Shown here: positions 45,531-55,409 of the stretch, in pieces
How positions within the stretch are numbered: the stretch's first letter is position 1
How the letters are laid out: every line of letters starts with the position of its first letter
Assembly: GCA_016124445.1 (NCBI GenBank)
Contig: WGNR01000005.1
Span: forward strand, 62,001-126,000
Length of the DNA: 64,000 nucleotides
DNA from: a bacterium
Lineage (GTDB): Bacteria > Planctomycetota > Planctomycetia > Pirellulales > Pirellulaceae
Reading direction: 5' to 3'
Position numbers and translations under genes: made by a program
Notes under the pieces: generated by a model
Told to the model about the DNA's origin: nothing
Seen by the model: only the letters and a program-made list of their open reading frames with translations
Database searches by the model: none

Positions 45531-45976
45531 CGCGATTTCTTCTCGCGACGACATTTGTGTTCGCATCGCTGCTGGCGGGTTGCCAGCCTCAGGCCCCTGG
45601 GAAGCAGCCTGGTCGCTTTGCGACAGTTCCGGTGACCGGTACCGTTACCTTGGATGGCAAGCCTGTCCCAGATGCCACGATCATGTTCTTCTCCGAGCAA
45701 CTTAAGATCACGGCCTATGGAAAGACCGACGTGACAGGGCAATATGGCCTAACGACCTATGCGCCACAGGATGGAGCCCCAAAAGGTCATTACCTGGTCT
45801 GTGTGAAAAAGTCCGAACAAAAGATAGTGGAAGACAGCGCCCATCCTGCCCTTCCTCCGGTGACCACCACCAAAAACCTGCTTCCCAAACGCTACGCCGA
45901 CTTCGAAACGTCGCAATTAGAAGCTGAGGTCTCGCCCGGGCAACAGAACAGTTTCGGCTTCGAACTGCACCCCTGA
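45527..45976 (+). CDS. Lipoprotein with carboxypeptidase-regulatory-like fold
   Basis: A 149-residue lipoprotein (lipobox SLLAGCQPQ, Cys about 19) with a beta-sandwich of the carboxypeptidase-regulatory type: VPVTGTVTLDGKPVPDATIMF, YGKTDVTGQYGLTTYAPQDG and GHYLVCVKK. It is translationally coupled to the DUF1559 gene, with ATG 45527 overlapping its stop; an alternative ATG two codons earlier is less favoured. Probably acts with the pseudopilin at the cell surface. Confidence 0.8.
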   Translation: MTRFLLATTFVFASLLAGCQPQAPGKQPGRFATVPVTGTVTLDGKPVPDATIMFFSEQLKITAYGKTDVTGQYGLTTYAPQDGAPKGHYLVCVKKSEQKIVEDSAHPALPPVTTTKNLLPKRYADFETSQLEAEVSPGQQNSFGFELHP

Positions 45977-46065
45977 TCTCGCTACCGGTATGCGGAGCCG
46001 GCCTTTATCGCGTAAACTTTTCCTATCGGAAAAGGAAATACTCAAGCGAATAAAGGGCAGGTGGA

Positions 46066-46254
46066 ATGGGTCCGATACGCGGATTATGGCGCGATACTTG
46101 GTTTATGTGGCCTCTTTACTTGGTCACGGTTTTGATCGTCTCGTATGCGGTCACACCATTTTTTCTGGTGTTGATCCCGATTTTTTGCGTCATATTCCTC
46201 TATTTCGCGTTCGTCCGCTACGACGAGCATGGCCGCAATCGAGGGGATCAGTAG
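46066..46254 (+). CDS. Small two-helix membrane protein
   Basis: A 62-residue protein, WFMWPLYLVTVLIVSYAVTP then FFLVLIPIFCVIFLYFAFV, with two hydrophobic spans and a charged C-terminus (RYDEHGRNRGDQ). An AAAGGG ribosome-binding sequence lies about 9 nt upstream of the ATG. No homologue family is recognised, but composition, spans and RBS support a real gene. Confidence 0.55.
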   Translation: MGPIRGLWRDTWFMWPLYLVTVLIVSYAVTPFFLVLIPIFCVIFLYFAFVRYDEHGRNRGDQ

Positions 46255-46365
46255 CCCTGGCTGCGATATGTGGCGGCCGCGATTTGTGGCAACAAGGTGG
46301 TTGGCGTGCTAGACTCAACCAGATAGCCAGCCTGCATCCCCTCCCCCACAAGTTGCTACCAATCG

Positions 46366-47718
46366 ATGACTCGTTGTCGCCCTCTTTCGTTGCCGTTTGT
46401 TTTCATTCTGGCACTGCTTTCGCCGGTTTCGGCCGCGGAATACTTCGTCGCCACCGACGGCTCGGACAACAATCCCGGCACGATCGAGGCTCCCTTGGCG
46501 ACGATTCAACATGCCGAGATACTCGTCGAACCGGGCGACACGGTCTTTATTCGCGGCGGTACCTATCACATCCAACCATCGCAGATCGCTCGGCAGTGGC
46601 GAATCTGGGCCTATGTGATTCACCTCCGCAAAAGTGGCAAAGAAGGTCTGCCGATTCGGTACTTCGCCTATCAGAACGAACGGCCGATCTTTGATTTCTC
46701 CGCCGTGAAACCGGAAGGGCACCGCGTCCATGCGTTCGCGGTCGAAGGATCTTGGCTGCATTTTCGCGGAATCGAAGTAGTTGGCGTTCAAGTCACCATG
46801 AAGGGGCATACCCAGTCGATTTGCTTCGCCCACGACGGCAGCCACAACATTCTGGAGCGGCTCAGCATGCACGACGGGCAGGCAATCGGAATCTACACCA
46901 TTCATGGCAAGGACAATCTCTTTCTGAACTGCGATGCCTACAACAATCATGACACGGTCTCTGAAAATGGTCGCGGGGGCAACGTCGACGGGTTTGGCTG
47001 TCATCCGATTCGCGGCGCGACCGGCAACGTCTTTCGCGGGTGCCGAGCATGGCACAACAGTGACGACGGCTTCGATTGCATCAACGCCTCCGAGACCGTT
47101 CGTTTCGAGAACTGCTGGGCCTTTCGCAACGGATATTCACTGGAGATGAAAAGCCTGGCCGATGGCAATGGCTTCAAGGCTGGCGGCTACGGCACAACTC
47201 CCGTCAATCGCTTACCGCGGACGATCCCATCCCACATCGTTCAAGACTGCGTGGCGGTACGCAACAAAGCCAGCGGGTTTTATTCCAATCATCACCTAAC
47301 CGGAAGCACTTGGTTGAACAACACCGCCTATCGCAACGGCGTGAACTTCAACATGCTCAACCGCCTGGCAGATAACAAAACCGATGTACCTGGATTCGAT
47401 CATATGCTGAAGAACAATTTGTCGGCCGGTGGTCGACGGACAATCGTTAATATCGACGAGGCAAAGTGCACACTGGAAAACAATTCGTTCCTACCTGATC
47501 TGAAGATCCGTCCTGAGGACTTCGTCGATCTGGAGAACGAAGACCAACTCATGTTGCCTCGCTCCGCCGATGGCAATTTGCCTCAGATTACCTTCCTTCA
47601 ACTTGCCCCCGGCAGCCAACTGATCGATCGCGGCATTCCTGTTGATTTGCCCTATTCGGGAAAAGCTCCTGATCTGGGCGCCTTCGAGTCGCAACCTGAC
47701 GAGCCAGCCAAGCCGTAG
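46366..47718 (+). CDS. Secreted right-handed parallel beta-helix protein
   Basis: A 450-residue exported protein with a signal peptide (to about residue 24, PVSAAEYF) and an N-terminal ATDGSDNNPGTIEAPLATIQ segment, the DUF1565/pectate-lyase-type start. The rest is a parallel beta-helix with repeated short strands and Asn/Asp/His-rich turns: HNILERLSMHDGQ, NVFRGCRAWHNSDDGFDCI, NKASGFYSNHHLTG. Such proteins are polysaccharide lyases or glycoside-binding proteins. It precedes the oxidoreductase and sulfatase genes, suggesting degradation of an anionic polysaccharide; catalytic residues were not identified. Confidence 0.82.
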   Translation: MTRCRPLSLPFVFILALLSPVSAAEYFVATDGSDNNPGTIEAPLATIQHAEILVEPGDTVFIRGGTYHIQPSQIARQWRIWAYVIHLRKSGKEGLPIRYFAYQNERPIFDFSAVKPEGHRVHAFAVEGSWLHFRGIEVVGVQVTMKGHTQSICFAHDGSHNILERLSMHDGQAIGIYTIHGKDNLFLNCDAYNNHDTVSENGRGGNVDGFGCHPIRGATGNVFRGCRAWHNSDDGFDCINASETVRFENCWAFRNGYSLEMKSLADGNGFKAGGYGTTPVNRLPRTIPSHIVQDCVAVRNKASGFYSNHHLTGSTWLNNTAYRNGVNFNMLNRLADNKTDVPGFDHMLKNNLSAGGRRTIVNIDEAKCTLENNSFLPDLKIRPEDFVDLENEDQLMLPRSADGNLPQITFLQLAPGSQLIDRGIPVDLPYSGKAPDLGAFESQPDEPAKP

Positions 47719-47775
47719 CGACCGACATCGTGCCCCCTATTCCACCTTCCCCAGCTAATCCCCTCGGTTGAAATC

Positions 47776-48960
47776 ATGAAACGACGAACCTTCCTCGGTG
47801 CTACCTCGGCCGCTCTCCTGGCCCCGGCGCTGCTCAATGCTCAAGGCAAATCGAATCGACGCGTGGCCGTCATTGGCCATACCGGCCGGGGCAACTATGG
47901 CCATGGCCTCGATACGATGTGGACCAAAATCAATGGGGTCGAAGTGGTCGGGGTCGCCGATGCCGATCCAAAAGGCTTGGCCGCGGCTACCAAGCGATTG
48001 CCCACCGCTAAAGGCTTTGCCAACTACCACGATATGCTGAAGGAAACCAAGCCGGAGTTCGTTTCGGTCGCGCCGCGTCATCCCGATCAGCACCACGACA
48101 TGATCCTGGCCGCGATCGAGTCCGGGGCGAAAGGAATCTACTGCGAGAAGCCGTTCGTGCGTTCGCCTGAGGAAGCGGACCAACTGATCGAAGCCGCCAA
48201 GAAGCATGGCACGAAGGTCGCCATCGCTCATCGCAATCGCTATCACCCTGCCCTCGACCACATCAACGGGTTGATCGAATCAGGCGAGATGGGCCGCATC
48301 CTCGAAATGCGGGGCAAAGGAAAAGGAGACCGTCGCGGCGGCGGAGAAGACCTGTGGGTTCTCGGTTCGCACGAGGTGAACCTGTTCGCGGAAATTGCTG
48401 GTCCGCCGCAAAGTTGCTCGGCGATCATGCTCCAGAAAGGCAAGCCGGTCACTGCTGCCGACGTTAAACCTGGGGCTGAAGGACTTGGACCGCTGGCAGG
48501 CGACGAAGTTCATGCCCGCTGGATGATGGGGGATGGCGTGGTCGCCTACTACGATTCGATCGCCAACGACCAAACGACCAACATCGGCTACTGCTTCCAG
48601 ATCATCGGCAGCAAGGGGATCGTAATCTGGCACATCGACCGCGACCCAGTTGCCCACTTTATCCCTGGCAACCCGTACGATCCGGCACTCGCTCCGAAAG
48701 AGTGGATCCCGATCACTTCGGCGGGAGTCGGCAAAAAAGAAACCGACCCCAACCTGATTGGATCGGTTCATAATCACGTTCGTGCCGGTATCGACTTGAT
48801 CGGCGCCGTCGATGAAGATCGTCAGCCGATCTGCGATATTCACCAGGGAGCGACGGTCGTCGAGATGATTTGCGCCGTCTTCGCTTCTCACGCTCAAAAT
48901 GGCCAGTCGGTCACGTTCCCGCTTGTCGAACGCGGGAACGCATTGGCCAAATTGAGCTAG
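47776..48960 (+). CDS. Gfo/Idh/MocA family oxidoreductase (Tat-exported)
   Basis: A 394-residue NAD(P)-binding oxidoreductase of the Gfo/Idh/MocA type. The N-terminus has a twin-arginine-like signal (MKRRTFLGATSAALLAPALL), then a Rossmann motif (VAVIGHTGRGNYG), and EKPFVRSPEEADQLIEAA with the family EKP lysine. The second domain has GEMGRILEMRGKGKGDRRGG. Exported members are common in planctomycetes and are thought to act on carbohydrates. It faces the sulfatase genes convergently. Confidence 0.9.
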   Translation: MKRRTFLGATSAALLAPALLNAQGKSNRRVAVIGHTGRGNYGHGLDTMWTKINGVEVVGVADADPKGLAAATKRLPTAKGFANYHDMLKETKPEFVSVAPRHPDQHHDMILAAIESGAKGIYCEKPFVRSPEEADQLIEAAKKHGTKVAIAHRNRYHPALDHINGLIESGEMGRILEMRGKGKGDRRGGGEDLWVLGSHEVNLFAEIAGPPQSCSAIMLQKGKPVTAADVKPGAEGLGPLAGDEVHARWMMGDGVVAYYDSIANDQTTNIGYCFQIIGSKGIVIWHIDRDPVAHFIPGNPYDPALAPKEWIPITSAGVGKKETDPNLIGSVHNHVRAGIDLIGAVDEDRQPICDIHQGATVVEMICAVFASHAQNGQSVTFPLVERGNALAKLS

Positions 48961-48967
48961 TGCCTGG

Positions 48968-50479
48968 TTACTTGCCCTGTTGATCCCACAACACGTAAGG
49001 ATCATCCAGCCGCTTCATTTCCTTCTGCAGCAGACCTTCCAGTTCCTTCCGCTTGGCGGCGTAGCGAGGATCGCCCGCCAGGTTGGTTTGCTCTGGCTTC
49101 GGCGAGATCCCGCTCGTCTTGATCACCGCCTGATCGTGATGCTGCGGCAGGAATTCGTGCGGGTTCTCGGCCAGGTTGAACAGCTGCGTCTCGTGCACGC
49201 CGGCGCTGGGCACATCGTACTTGATCAGCTTCCAGTCCCCTTGCTTCACGGCCCGCATGCCAGGCTTCTCGCCTCCACAGTAGACGCCATACATCACGTC
49301 ACGAACGGTCTCCTTCTCGCCCATCAAAACCGGTTTGAAGCTGGTACCTTCGTTGGTCTTGGGAGCCTCGACGCCCGTCAGGTCGCACATGGTCGCCAGG
49401 ACGTCCAGCAAATAGATGTTGCCAAGTGCCCGGGTGCCAGGTTTGATGCCGGGGCCTTTCACGACGAACGGAACCCGCCAGGTGTGCTCATACAGGTTCT
49501 GTTTTCCCTGCAAACCATGTCGCCCGATCGCGATACCATGGTCGGCCGTGTAGAAGATGTAGGTGTTATCGAGTTCACCCATCGCTTCCAGTTTGTCGAG
49601 TACTTTGCCAATCTGAATATCGATGTTTTCGCCACATGCGTAGTCGCGTCCCAGTTCGTTGCGGATGGTACGCTCGTCTCGGTTTTTCCAGACGCCACTC
49701 ACGCTCACTTCGTCGCGAACGTTTAGGTGGCTGTTCTCGAAGGGATGCTTCGGCAGCCAGTTGGGCGGCAATTGCGGTTGGGCCGGATTGGCCTTGGGCA
49801 AGCTGTTTTTGTCGGTGTGATTGGTCGCACCATACTTGGCATTCAGTGGGTCGGTCCCATCACGCGTATCGTGCGGATGCGAGAAACCGAAATAGATCAG
49901 AAAGGGATCGGAGTCTTTCGTCTTTTCGCGCTCGTCGAGATATTCCAGAACGCGATCGGCATGCCAGGCACTGCCGGTCTCGTCGGTGCCGCCCCGCTTG
50001 GTCGCTTCATGGACGACGCTGAACTTTTGATTCGCAGCGGCATAGCTGTTGCCGCGTTTGCAGGTTCGCATCGTGTCGTAGCCAGCACGATTGAAAACGG
50101 CCGCCATCGTGTACTCAGGCAAATCGGCGGGAGCCATACTTGCCGTTTCTTCCGCAGGGGCTCCTTTCTTTTTCTTTCCGCCGCGCGGCAAATGCCACAC
50201 CGTTCGGCCGCTCATCACCATGTGACGCGAAGGGGTGCAAACCGCCCCGGACCACGAACCCATGTGATAGGCCGCGTCGAAGACCATGCCTTCCGCCGCC
50301 AGTCGATCGATCACCGGCGTCTGCATTTTGGAATCTTTGTTGTAGAAATCGAAGTCAAACGGCGTTTGATCGTCGGCGATGATGAACAAAATGTTCGGTC
50401 GATCGGCAGCCGAAGCCACCGACACCATGCCCACGGCAAACAGCAGCAGGAGCGAGCCTAGTCGGAAAGGACGTTTCAT
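48968..50479 (-). CDS. Sulfatase 1 (formylglycine-type arylsulfatase family)
   Basis: A 503-residue secreted sulfatase: signal peptide ending SVASAADRP, metal-binding ADDQ segment, and the maturation motif C81-T-P-S-R (AVCTPSRHMVMSG), in which Cys becomes formylglycine. A second metal site is in FYTADHGIAIGRHG. It hydrolyses sulfate esters in the periplasm or outside. It is the last of three sulfatase genes read from high to low coordinates and overlaps the preceding one by 4 nt (ATGA). Substrate unknown, though the beta-helix neighbour suggests a sulfated polysaccharide. Confidence 0.93.
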   Translation of the reverse strand: MKRPFRLGSLLLLFAVGMVSVASAADRPNILFIIADDQTPFDFDFYNKDSKMQTPVIDRLAAEGMVFDAAYHMGSWSGAVCTPSRHMVMSGRTVWHLPRGGKKKKGAPAEETASMAPADLPEYTMAAVFNRAGYDTMRTCKRGNSYAAANQKFSVVHEATKRGGTDETGSAWHADRVLEYLDEREKTKDSDPFLIYFGFSHPHDTRDGTDPLNAKYGATNHTDKNSLPKANPAQPQLPPNWLPKHPFENSHLNVRDEVSVSGVWKNRDERTIRNELGRDYACGENIDIQIGKVLDKLEAMGELDNTYIFYTADHGIAIGRHGLQGKQNLYEHTWRVPFVVKGPGIKPGTRALGNIYLLDVLATMCDLTGVEAPKTNEGTSFKPVLMGEKETVRDVMYGVYCGGEKPGMRAVKQGDWKLIKYDVPSAGVHETQLFNLAENPHEFLPQHHDQAVIKTSGISPKPEQTNLAGDPRYAAKRKELEGLLQKEMKRLDDPYVLWDQQGK

Positions 50480-51972
50480 TGAGAAGCCTTTGCAGGATGG
50501 GATTTCAGTTTGGGGTTGTTCTTTTCACTCTTCCACAGATCGATATCGGAAAGATCGTTCTTCGCCTCCGGACCTTCGGTGCTACGGCCCCGATTGACAT
50601 CGGATTTAAGCTGCTCCAGCAATCGCTCGGCAATTTCAGTCCGGGCAAAGATTTGATTGTCTTGCTCGCCCAGATCTTCAACCATGTTGTAGAGCTGAGC
50701 GACGGGGGCATCTTTGCTGACTTGATTCTCGTTGGGTGAACTCCATCCGCCAGAACCGCGAGCCAAAGCCAACTTCCAAGGGCCCAGGCGATAGGCAAAA
50801 TGCCCACTGATGGAATGGTGAATCACCCCTTTCCGCGTCGACTCGATTGGCTTGCCAGAGAGTGCCGGCAGAAAGCTGACGCTATCTTCACCGGCCCCTT
50901 CAGGAACATCGTGGCCGACGATCTCGGCGACGGTTGCCAGCAGGTCGACCAGGCAAATCAGTTGATCGTTCGACGAGCCAGCTTCCACTTTGCCGGGCCA
51001 ACGGACGATGAACGGCACGCGGTGGCCACCATCCCAGATATCGGCTTTCGAGCCTCTCAACGGCCCGCTGACTAGATGGCCTTTTGCCGCCAATTGAGGG
51101 ATTCCGGCCGCTTTGCTACAGCCGTTGTCACTGCTGAGAATCACCAGCGTGTTGTCGCTCAGCCTGTTACGCTCGAGTGCCTTGCTGACTTCGCCAATCA
51201 CGTTGTCGGTCTGCATGACGAAATCACCGTAGTCACCCAGCCCGCTCTTGCCTTGCCACTGGGGTGTCGGCAGGATCGGTGTATGAGGCGATCCGAGCGG
51301 CACGTACAGAAAGAACGGCTTGTCATCCTTGGCATGGTTGTCAATGTACTCGACCGCCTTGCCGGTAAGCCGCGGCAACATGTTGATGGGCGGATCGTGT
51401 GCGATGACGGTGTCGTTCTCAATCACCGTCTGCATATCACGGGCATGATGAAAGCCGTGGTAATAATCGAAGCCTCGCGAAAGCGGCCCGTCAGGAACCT
51501 TCGCTCCGACCGGCGGCGACTTGCCTTTCTTCGGCGAGTATGGCTCGCCCGTTTTCGCATCGCAGTACAGAAAGTTCAGATGCCACTTGCCGATGATGCC
51601 AGTCTGGTAGCCCTGCGACTTCAAGAAGCTGGCGACCGTCGGACGGTTTTCGTCGATCAAACAAGGCGAGAATCCAGTCACCACGCCCTTCTGCAATTTC
51701 GTTCGCCAACTGTATCGACCTGTCAGCAAACCGTAACGCGTCGGCGTGCAGACCGACGAACCGGAATGCGCGTCGGTGAACATCATTCCCTGTGACGCAA
51801 GCATGTCCGCATTGGGCGTCGGAATCTTGCCATGCTCGGGGTTGTAGCAATGCACATCCCCATAACCGAGATCGTCACACAAAATCATGACGATGTTCGG
51901 CTTGTCTGCCTGGGCGAGGGCCGGCAACAACAACAGCAGGCTGGCACCGATCGCGAGGATTCGAGCGTTCAT
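50476..51972 (-). CDS. Sulfatase 2 (arylsulfatase A-like)
   Basis: A 498-residue secreted sulfatase with a signal peptide (LLLLLPALAQADKPNIV), the metal site ILCDDLGYGDVH, and the maturation motif C75-T-P-T-R (SVCTPTRYGLLTG). The calcium-binding SSDNG block (VILSSDNGCSKAAG) is present. The unusual Thr in CTPTR in place of CTPSR still fits C-x-P-x-R. It starts 15 nt after sulfatase 3 and is coupled to sulfatase 1. Confidence 0.93.
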   Translation of the reverse strand: MNARILAIGASLLLLLPALAQADKPNIVMILCDDLGYGDVHCYNPEHGKIPTPNADMLASQGMMFTDAHSGSSVCTPTRYGLLTGRYSWRTKLQKGVVTGFSPCLIDENRPTVASFLKSQGYQTGIIGKWHLNFLYCDAKTGEPYSPKKGKSPPVGAKVPDGPLSRGFDYYHGFHHARDMQTVIENDTVIAHDPPINMLPRLTGKAVEYIDNHAKDDKPFFLYVPLGSPHTPILPTPQWQGKSGLGDYGDFVMQTDNVIGEVSKALERNRLSDNTLVILSSDNGCSKAAGIPQLAAKGHLVSGPLRGSKADIWDGGHRVPFIVRWPGKVEAGSSNDQLICLVDLLATVAEIVGHDVPEGAGEDSVSFLPALSGKPIESTRKGVIHHSISGHFAYRLGPWKLALARGSGGWSSPNENQVSKDAPVAQLYNMVEDLGEQDNQIFARTEIAERLLEQLKSDVNRGRSTEGPEAKNDLSDIDLWKSEKNNPKLKSHPAKASQ

Positions 51973-51987
51973 AACGTATCCTTGTGA

Positions 51988-53493
51988 CTATTTCTCGAGG
52001 CGCGGGGCCGAGTGCCCCTGCTCTTGAATCTTGGTAAGAAGGGCCTGCATCTCTTTCACCTTTTCCGGTTGGTCCGCAGCGACGTTGTGCCGCTGACCTA
52101 TGTCTTCAGCCAAGTTGTAGAGTTCAACCGGCTGGTTGTCATCGCCAGGGTAACCATGCCGTGGTTCCCAGGCCTGCCAGCCGCCAGTTCGATAGCCGGT
52201 CTTGGCGTCGATCAGCAGCCAATCGCCATCGCGAATGGCGTACTGCCTGGCAAACGTATTGTGCACGTGCGACTGGCGCACCTTGTCCGCTTTTCCTTCT
52301 AGCAGCGGTAACAGATCATGCGAGTCTTCCGCAGCATCGTCTGCCAACAAAAGGTTCAGTGCCGACGCGAACGTCCCCATCAGGTCGATCTGCGAAACCA
52401 ACGCATCGGTCACCTTGCCAGGCTTCGTAACGCCAGGCCAACGAATAATAAACGGCACATGATGGCCCCCTTCGTAGATATCACGCTTCAAACCACGGAA
52501 CGGTTCCGGCGACCAGTGGCCATACTTTTCGTCGCGAGCATAAGCGTACTTCTCCGGGCCGTTATCCGCGGTGAAGACGACGACCGTGTCATCGGCGTGG
52601 CCAGACTCTTCGAGCGCCGCCAGTAGTTTGCCAACCATCGCATCGGTTTCGACAACGAAGTCACCAAAGGGACCAGCACCACTTTTGCCGTCGAACTCGT
52701 CGTTCGGAATGATCGGTGCATGCGGACAAGGGAATGCAAAGTAGAGGAAAAACGGCTCTTTCTGGTCTTTGCGTGACTTGAGATATTCAACGCCCTTTTC
52801 CGTGAGCGTCGGCAACACGGCGTAGGGATCCCAACCGGTAACCATCGGACCAGGTCGGCATTCCCAGCCACCTTCCTTGATCGGCTTCCAGGCCTTCTCG
52901 TCCTTCATCGTATCGGGGGCTTTGACCAGCTTGTCGTCTTCAATCCAGGCATACGGCGGAAAGTTAATCACCGTATCGCCGAAGTAGTGATCGAAACCAT
53001 GAGCCAGCGGACCGTCAGGGATCTTCTTCGACCAATCGAAGCAATCCGGCGTGTTCCCCTTCTTGATCCGAATCGCTTCCCAGTCCCAACCCAAGTGCCA
53101 TTTGCCAATCGCGGCGGTGGCATACCCTTCTTCTTTCAGCATCTCAGGCATCGTCAGCCGCTGGGGCTTGAAGACTGACGAACCCATTGCGTTGACAATG
53201 CCATGGAAGTCACGCCAATGATGCCGACCGGTTAGCAGCGCGTAACGGCTGGGCGTACAGATGCCGGACGATGAATGGCCGTTGGTAAAGCGAATGCCGG
53301 AGGCGGCCAGCTTATCGAGATTGGGCGTCGGGATCTTACCCTTGGGGTTGTAGCAAGAGAGATCGCCGAAACCGAGATCGTCGGCATATAGGATCAAGAT
53401 GTTCGGGCGATTCTTCTGGGCAGCGGCCAGCGAACCTGACAGCGGGACGAAGGAAAAGCAAACCAACAATACGGAGAAAGCGATCCGAAACAT
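51988..53493 (-). CDS. Sulfatase 3 (arylsulfatase A-like)
   Basis: A 501-residue secreted sulfatase. The start is ATG 53491-53493, where a signal peptide begins ([20 protein letters not shown]); the frame is open further upstream. Metal site [15 protein letters not shown], maturation motif C79-T-P-S-R ([17 protein letters not shown]), [17 protein letters not shown]. It is the first gene of the three-sulfatase operon and is more similar to sulfatase 2 than to sulfatase 1 by eye. Confidence 0.92.
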   Translation of the reverse strand: MFRIAFSVLLVCFSFVPLSGSLAAAQKNRPNILILYADDLGFGDLSCYNPKGKIPTPNLDKLAASGIRFTNGHSSSGICTPSRYALLTGRHHWRDFHGIVNAMGSSVFKPQRLTMPEMLKEEGYATAAIGKWHLGWDWEAIRIKKGNTPDCFDWSKKIPDGPLAHGFDHYFGDTVINFPPYAWIEDDKLVKAPDTMKDEKAWKPIKEGGWECRPGPMVTGWDPYAVLPTLTEKGVEYLKSRKDQKEPFFLYFAFPCPHAPIIPNDEFDGKSGAGPFGDFVVETDAMVGKLLAALEESGHADDTVVVFTADNGPEKYAYARDEKYGHWSPEPFRGLKRDIYEGGHHVPFIIRWPGVTKPGKVTDALVSQIDLMGTFASALNLLLADDAAEDSHDLLPLLEGKADKVRQSHVHNTFARQYAIRDGDWLLIDAKTGYRTGGWQAWEPRHGYPGDDNQPVELYNLAEDIGQRHNVAADQPEKVKEMQALLTKIQEQGHSAPRLEK

Positions 53494-53632
53494 AAACGGA
53501 ACTCGAAAAAGGGAGTGCGGCAGGTCTTGGGCAGGGAGCAATCCATGCCCACGTCTAACACTAACAGGACGGCTGGTCTGAATCACGTTCTTGCGGAGTT
53601 TTTCCCACATTCAGGCCATCCATCGGGTGGTT

Positions 53633-55126
53633 TTACGGCTGATCGCTATCAGTACGGAATGGCACCGCCGGCAAATCGTCGCCGTTGATCAAATTGACTT
53701 GGGGAAACGCGGCGAACGCATAACGCACGGCCTCAGGTTTAGGCACTTCGGGATTGGTCAACCGAACGGTGTTTCCATCGATCTTCGCCTGAGCCGGCTT
53801 CCAATCATGATCCTTTCCGGCGATCCAAAAGCCGATCGGATCGTTGCCGTCGGTCGTCTTCAGTCCTTTGGCATGGGCCAGCGTCACGATGGCGGTCGAA
53901 CCATCGATCTTCAGGCTTTCCAGCACCGGACCGGAGGCTTCAACCGAACCGGGCAAAAGCAGATTCTTGGCAATCCGTGCCAGTCGCTGGCCAATTGGCC
54001 GTTTGTCGGTCGGGTGAATGTTAGAGAGTTGCCCCAGGTCGATCGTGTTGGCAATGCCGGTCCCTGGAAGTTTCAGAATCCGAGATTGCGACTCCCGAAA
54101 CCAAGCCCAGCTATGAGCCTTGGGCGACTCGATGTCTTTGGTGGGTGAAGTCCCGATAATGCGACCAAAACGCGGCAGCATGACGGCCAACATCTGGAAG
54201 TCAGGGTTATCGAACTTCTTGCGCAGGAAGTTGGTCCAGACCGTCAACGTTTCGCCATATTGGTCCATCGACTCCAGCGAATGCGTATTGGATTCTCCCT
54301 GATACCACACCATGCCGCGAACGGTCATGGGAGCCAACGGATAAAGCATGGCGTTGTACAAGATATTGGGGCGGGTTCGCAGATAGATGTTGTCTTCTCG
54401 CTTCCAACGCTTTCCGTTGGCCGCTTCATCAATCAACTTGGCTACGCGATCATGATCTTTCGTATCGAACTCTTCCAGCTTGGCTCGAAAGTGCGGAAGT
54501 TGTTCCGCCAGGCTACGGGGCATCCAGCCTTCAATTGAAGAACTACCCCAACAGGTTTCGATCACCGCCACCGGTACATCGAGCGTCTGTTGAAGGTCGT
54601 AGGCGAACGCAGTCGCGACGGCGCTGCTGCCGGGCCCAACGATCCAGGTGCACTGGCAATCTCGCTGGGGTTGGAAGGCAACGTCTTGCGTAACCCTCAG
54701 GCAGCGAATGGGAAGCTGTTTGGCTTTCTCGGCCAGATCTTTGATCGCAGGGATCCCGTTGTAGCCCATCTGCATGTTCGATTGGCCGGAACAGATCCAC
54801 ACCTCGCCCAGTAGCACATCATTGCACAATATCTGGTGATCACCAGACTTCGCCGAAAGCACCAACGGTCCGCCGGCAGGCGTCGGAGGTAAATGCACCA
54901 GCCAGTTCCCGTTTTCGTCGATTTTGCCCTCCGACTTGTTCTTGCCTAGGGTCACTTCGACCTTCTCGCCAGGCTGGCCATGTCCCCAAATGGCAAGCGG
55001 CAAATCACGCTGCAGGACCATATGATCGGCAAAGGGCGAAGCAAGCCCGAAGTCCTCTGCCTGGGCAACGTTCTGCGCAAAAATACATGCAAGGACGGTG
55101 GCGAGCAAGAAAAAAGGACGCATCAT
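53633..55126 (-). CDS. SASA-family sialate O-acetylesterase
   Basis: A 497-residue secreted esterase of the SASA type. Signal peptide (ending NVAQAEDF), an Ig-like/CBM segment (LPLAIWGHGQPGEKVEV), then catalytic Ser in WICSGQSNMQMGYNG, a VVWYQGESN-like GMVWYQGESN block, and Asp/His in IDLGQLSNIHPTDK, giving the expected Ser-Asp-His arrangement. These esterases remove acetyl groups from polysaccharides or sialic acids. It is divergently arranged with the XylR-like regulator, from which it may be controlled. Confidence 0.9.
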   Translation of the reverse strand: MMRPFFLLATVLACIFAQNVAQAEDFGLASPFADHMVLQRDLPLAIWGHGQPGEKVEVTLGKNKSEGKIDENGNWLVHLPPTPAGGPLVLSAKSGDHQILCNDVLLGEVWICSGQSNMQMGYNGIPAIKDLAEKAKQLPIRCLRVTQDVAFQPQRDCQCTWIVGPGSSAVATAFAYDLQQTLDVPVAVIETCWGSSSIEGWMPRSLAEQLPHFRAKLEEFDTKDHDRVAKLIDEAANGKRWKREDNIYLRTRPNILYNAMLYPLAPMTVRGMVWYQGESNTHSLESMDQYGETLTVWTNFLRKKFDNPDFQMLAVMLPRFGRIIGTSPTKDIESPKAHSWAWFRESQSRILKLPGTGIANTIDLGQLSNIHPTDKRPIGQRLARIAKNLLLPGSVEASGPVLESLKIDGSTAIVTLAHAKGLKTTDGNDPIGFWIAGKDHDWKPAQAKIDGNTVRLTNPEVPKPEAVRYAFAAFPQVNLINGDDLPAVPFRTDSDQP

Positions 55127-55300
55127 GGGTGGTATGTCTCAGGGGAGAAGCAGCGAGGTGGCAATTTAGGCGAAACCATTCAGATAACACCTGATTTCCT
55201 GCCCAATTTCATTCAGGCAATTAAGGCAGGAAGAGCGAAACATGCGAAAAACATACGCTCGTTGGCCTGCTGATCGGTTCGCAATTTACCGGGGCAACTA

Positions 55301-55351
55301 TTGCATAAACCGTCAAATGGGCTTACAAACTCTGCGCAGATCTTTATGCAA
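55301..55351. promoter_or_regulatory. Possible operator: 9-bp inverted repeat between SASA gene and regulator
   Basis: TTGCATAAA at 55301-55309 and its exact reverse complement TTTATGCAA at 55343-55351, with centres 42 bp apart, about four helical turns. The pair lies just upstream of the XylR-like regulator gene and within the divergent promoter region, so it could be the regulator's binding site. The link is inference. Confidence 0.4.
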
Positions 55352-55409
55352 GATAGCGCACGCTTTCTTTTACTCCCCTAAACCAGACGACCTGCCGAAT
55401 ATTCCCCTA

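Noticed and set aside
45990..46694. 234-residue open frame on the + strand
   Set aside because: It overlaps the small membrane protein and the start of the beta-helix gene in another frame and shows no recognisable motif or signal.
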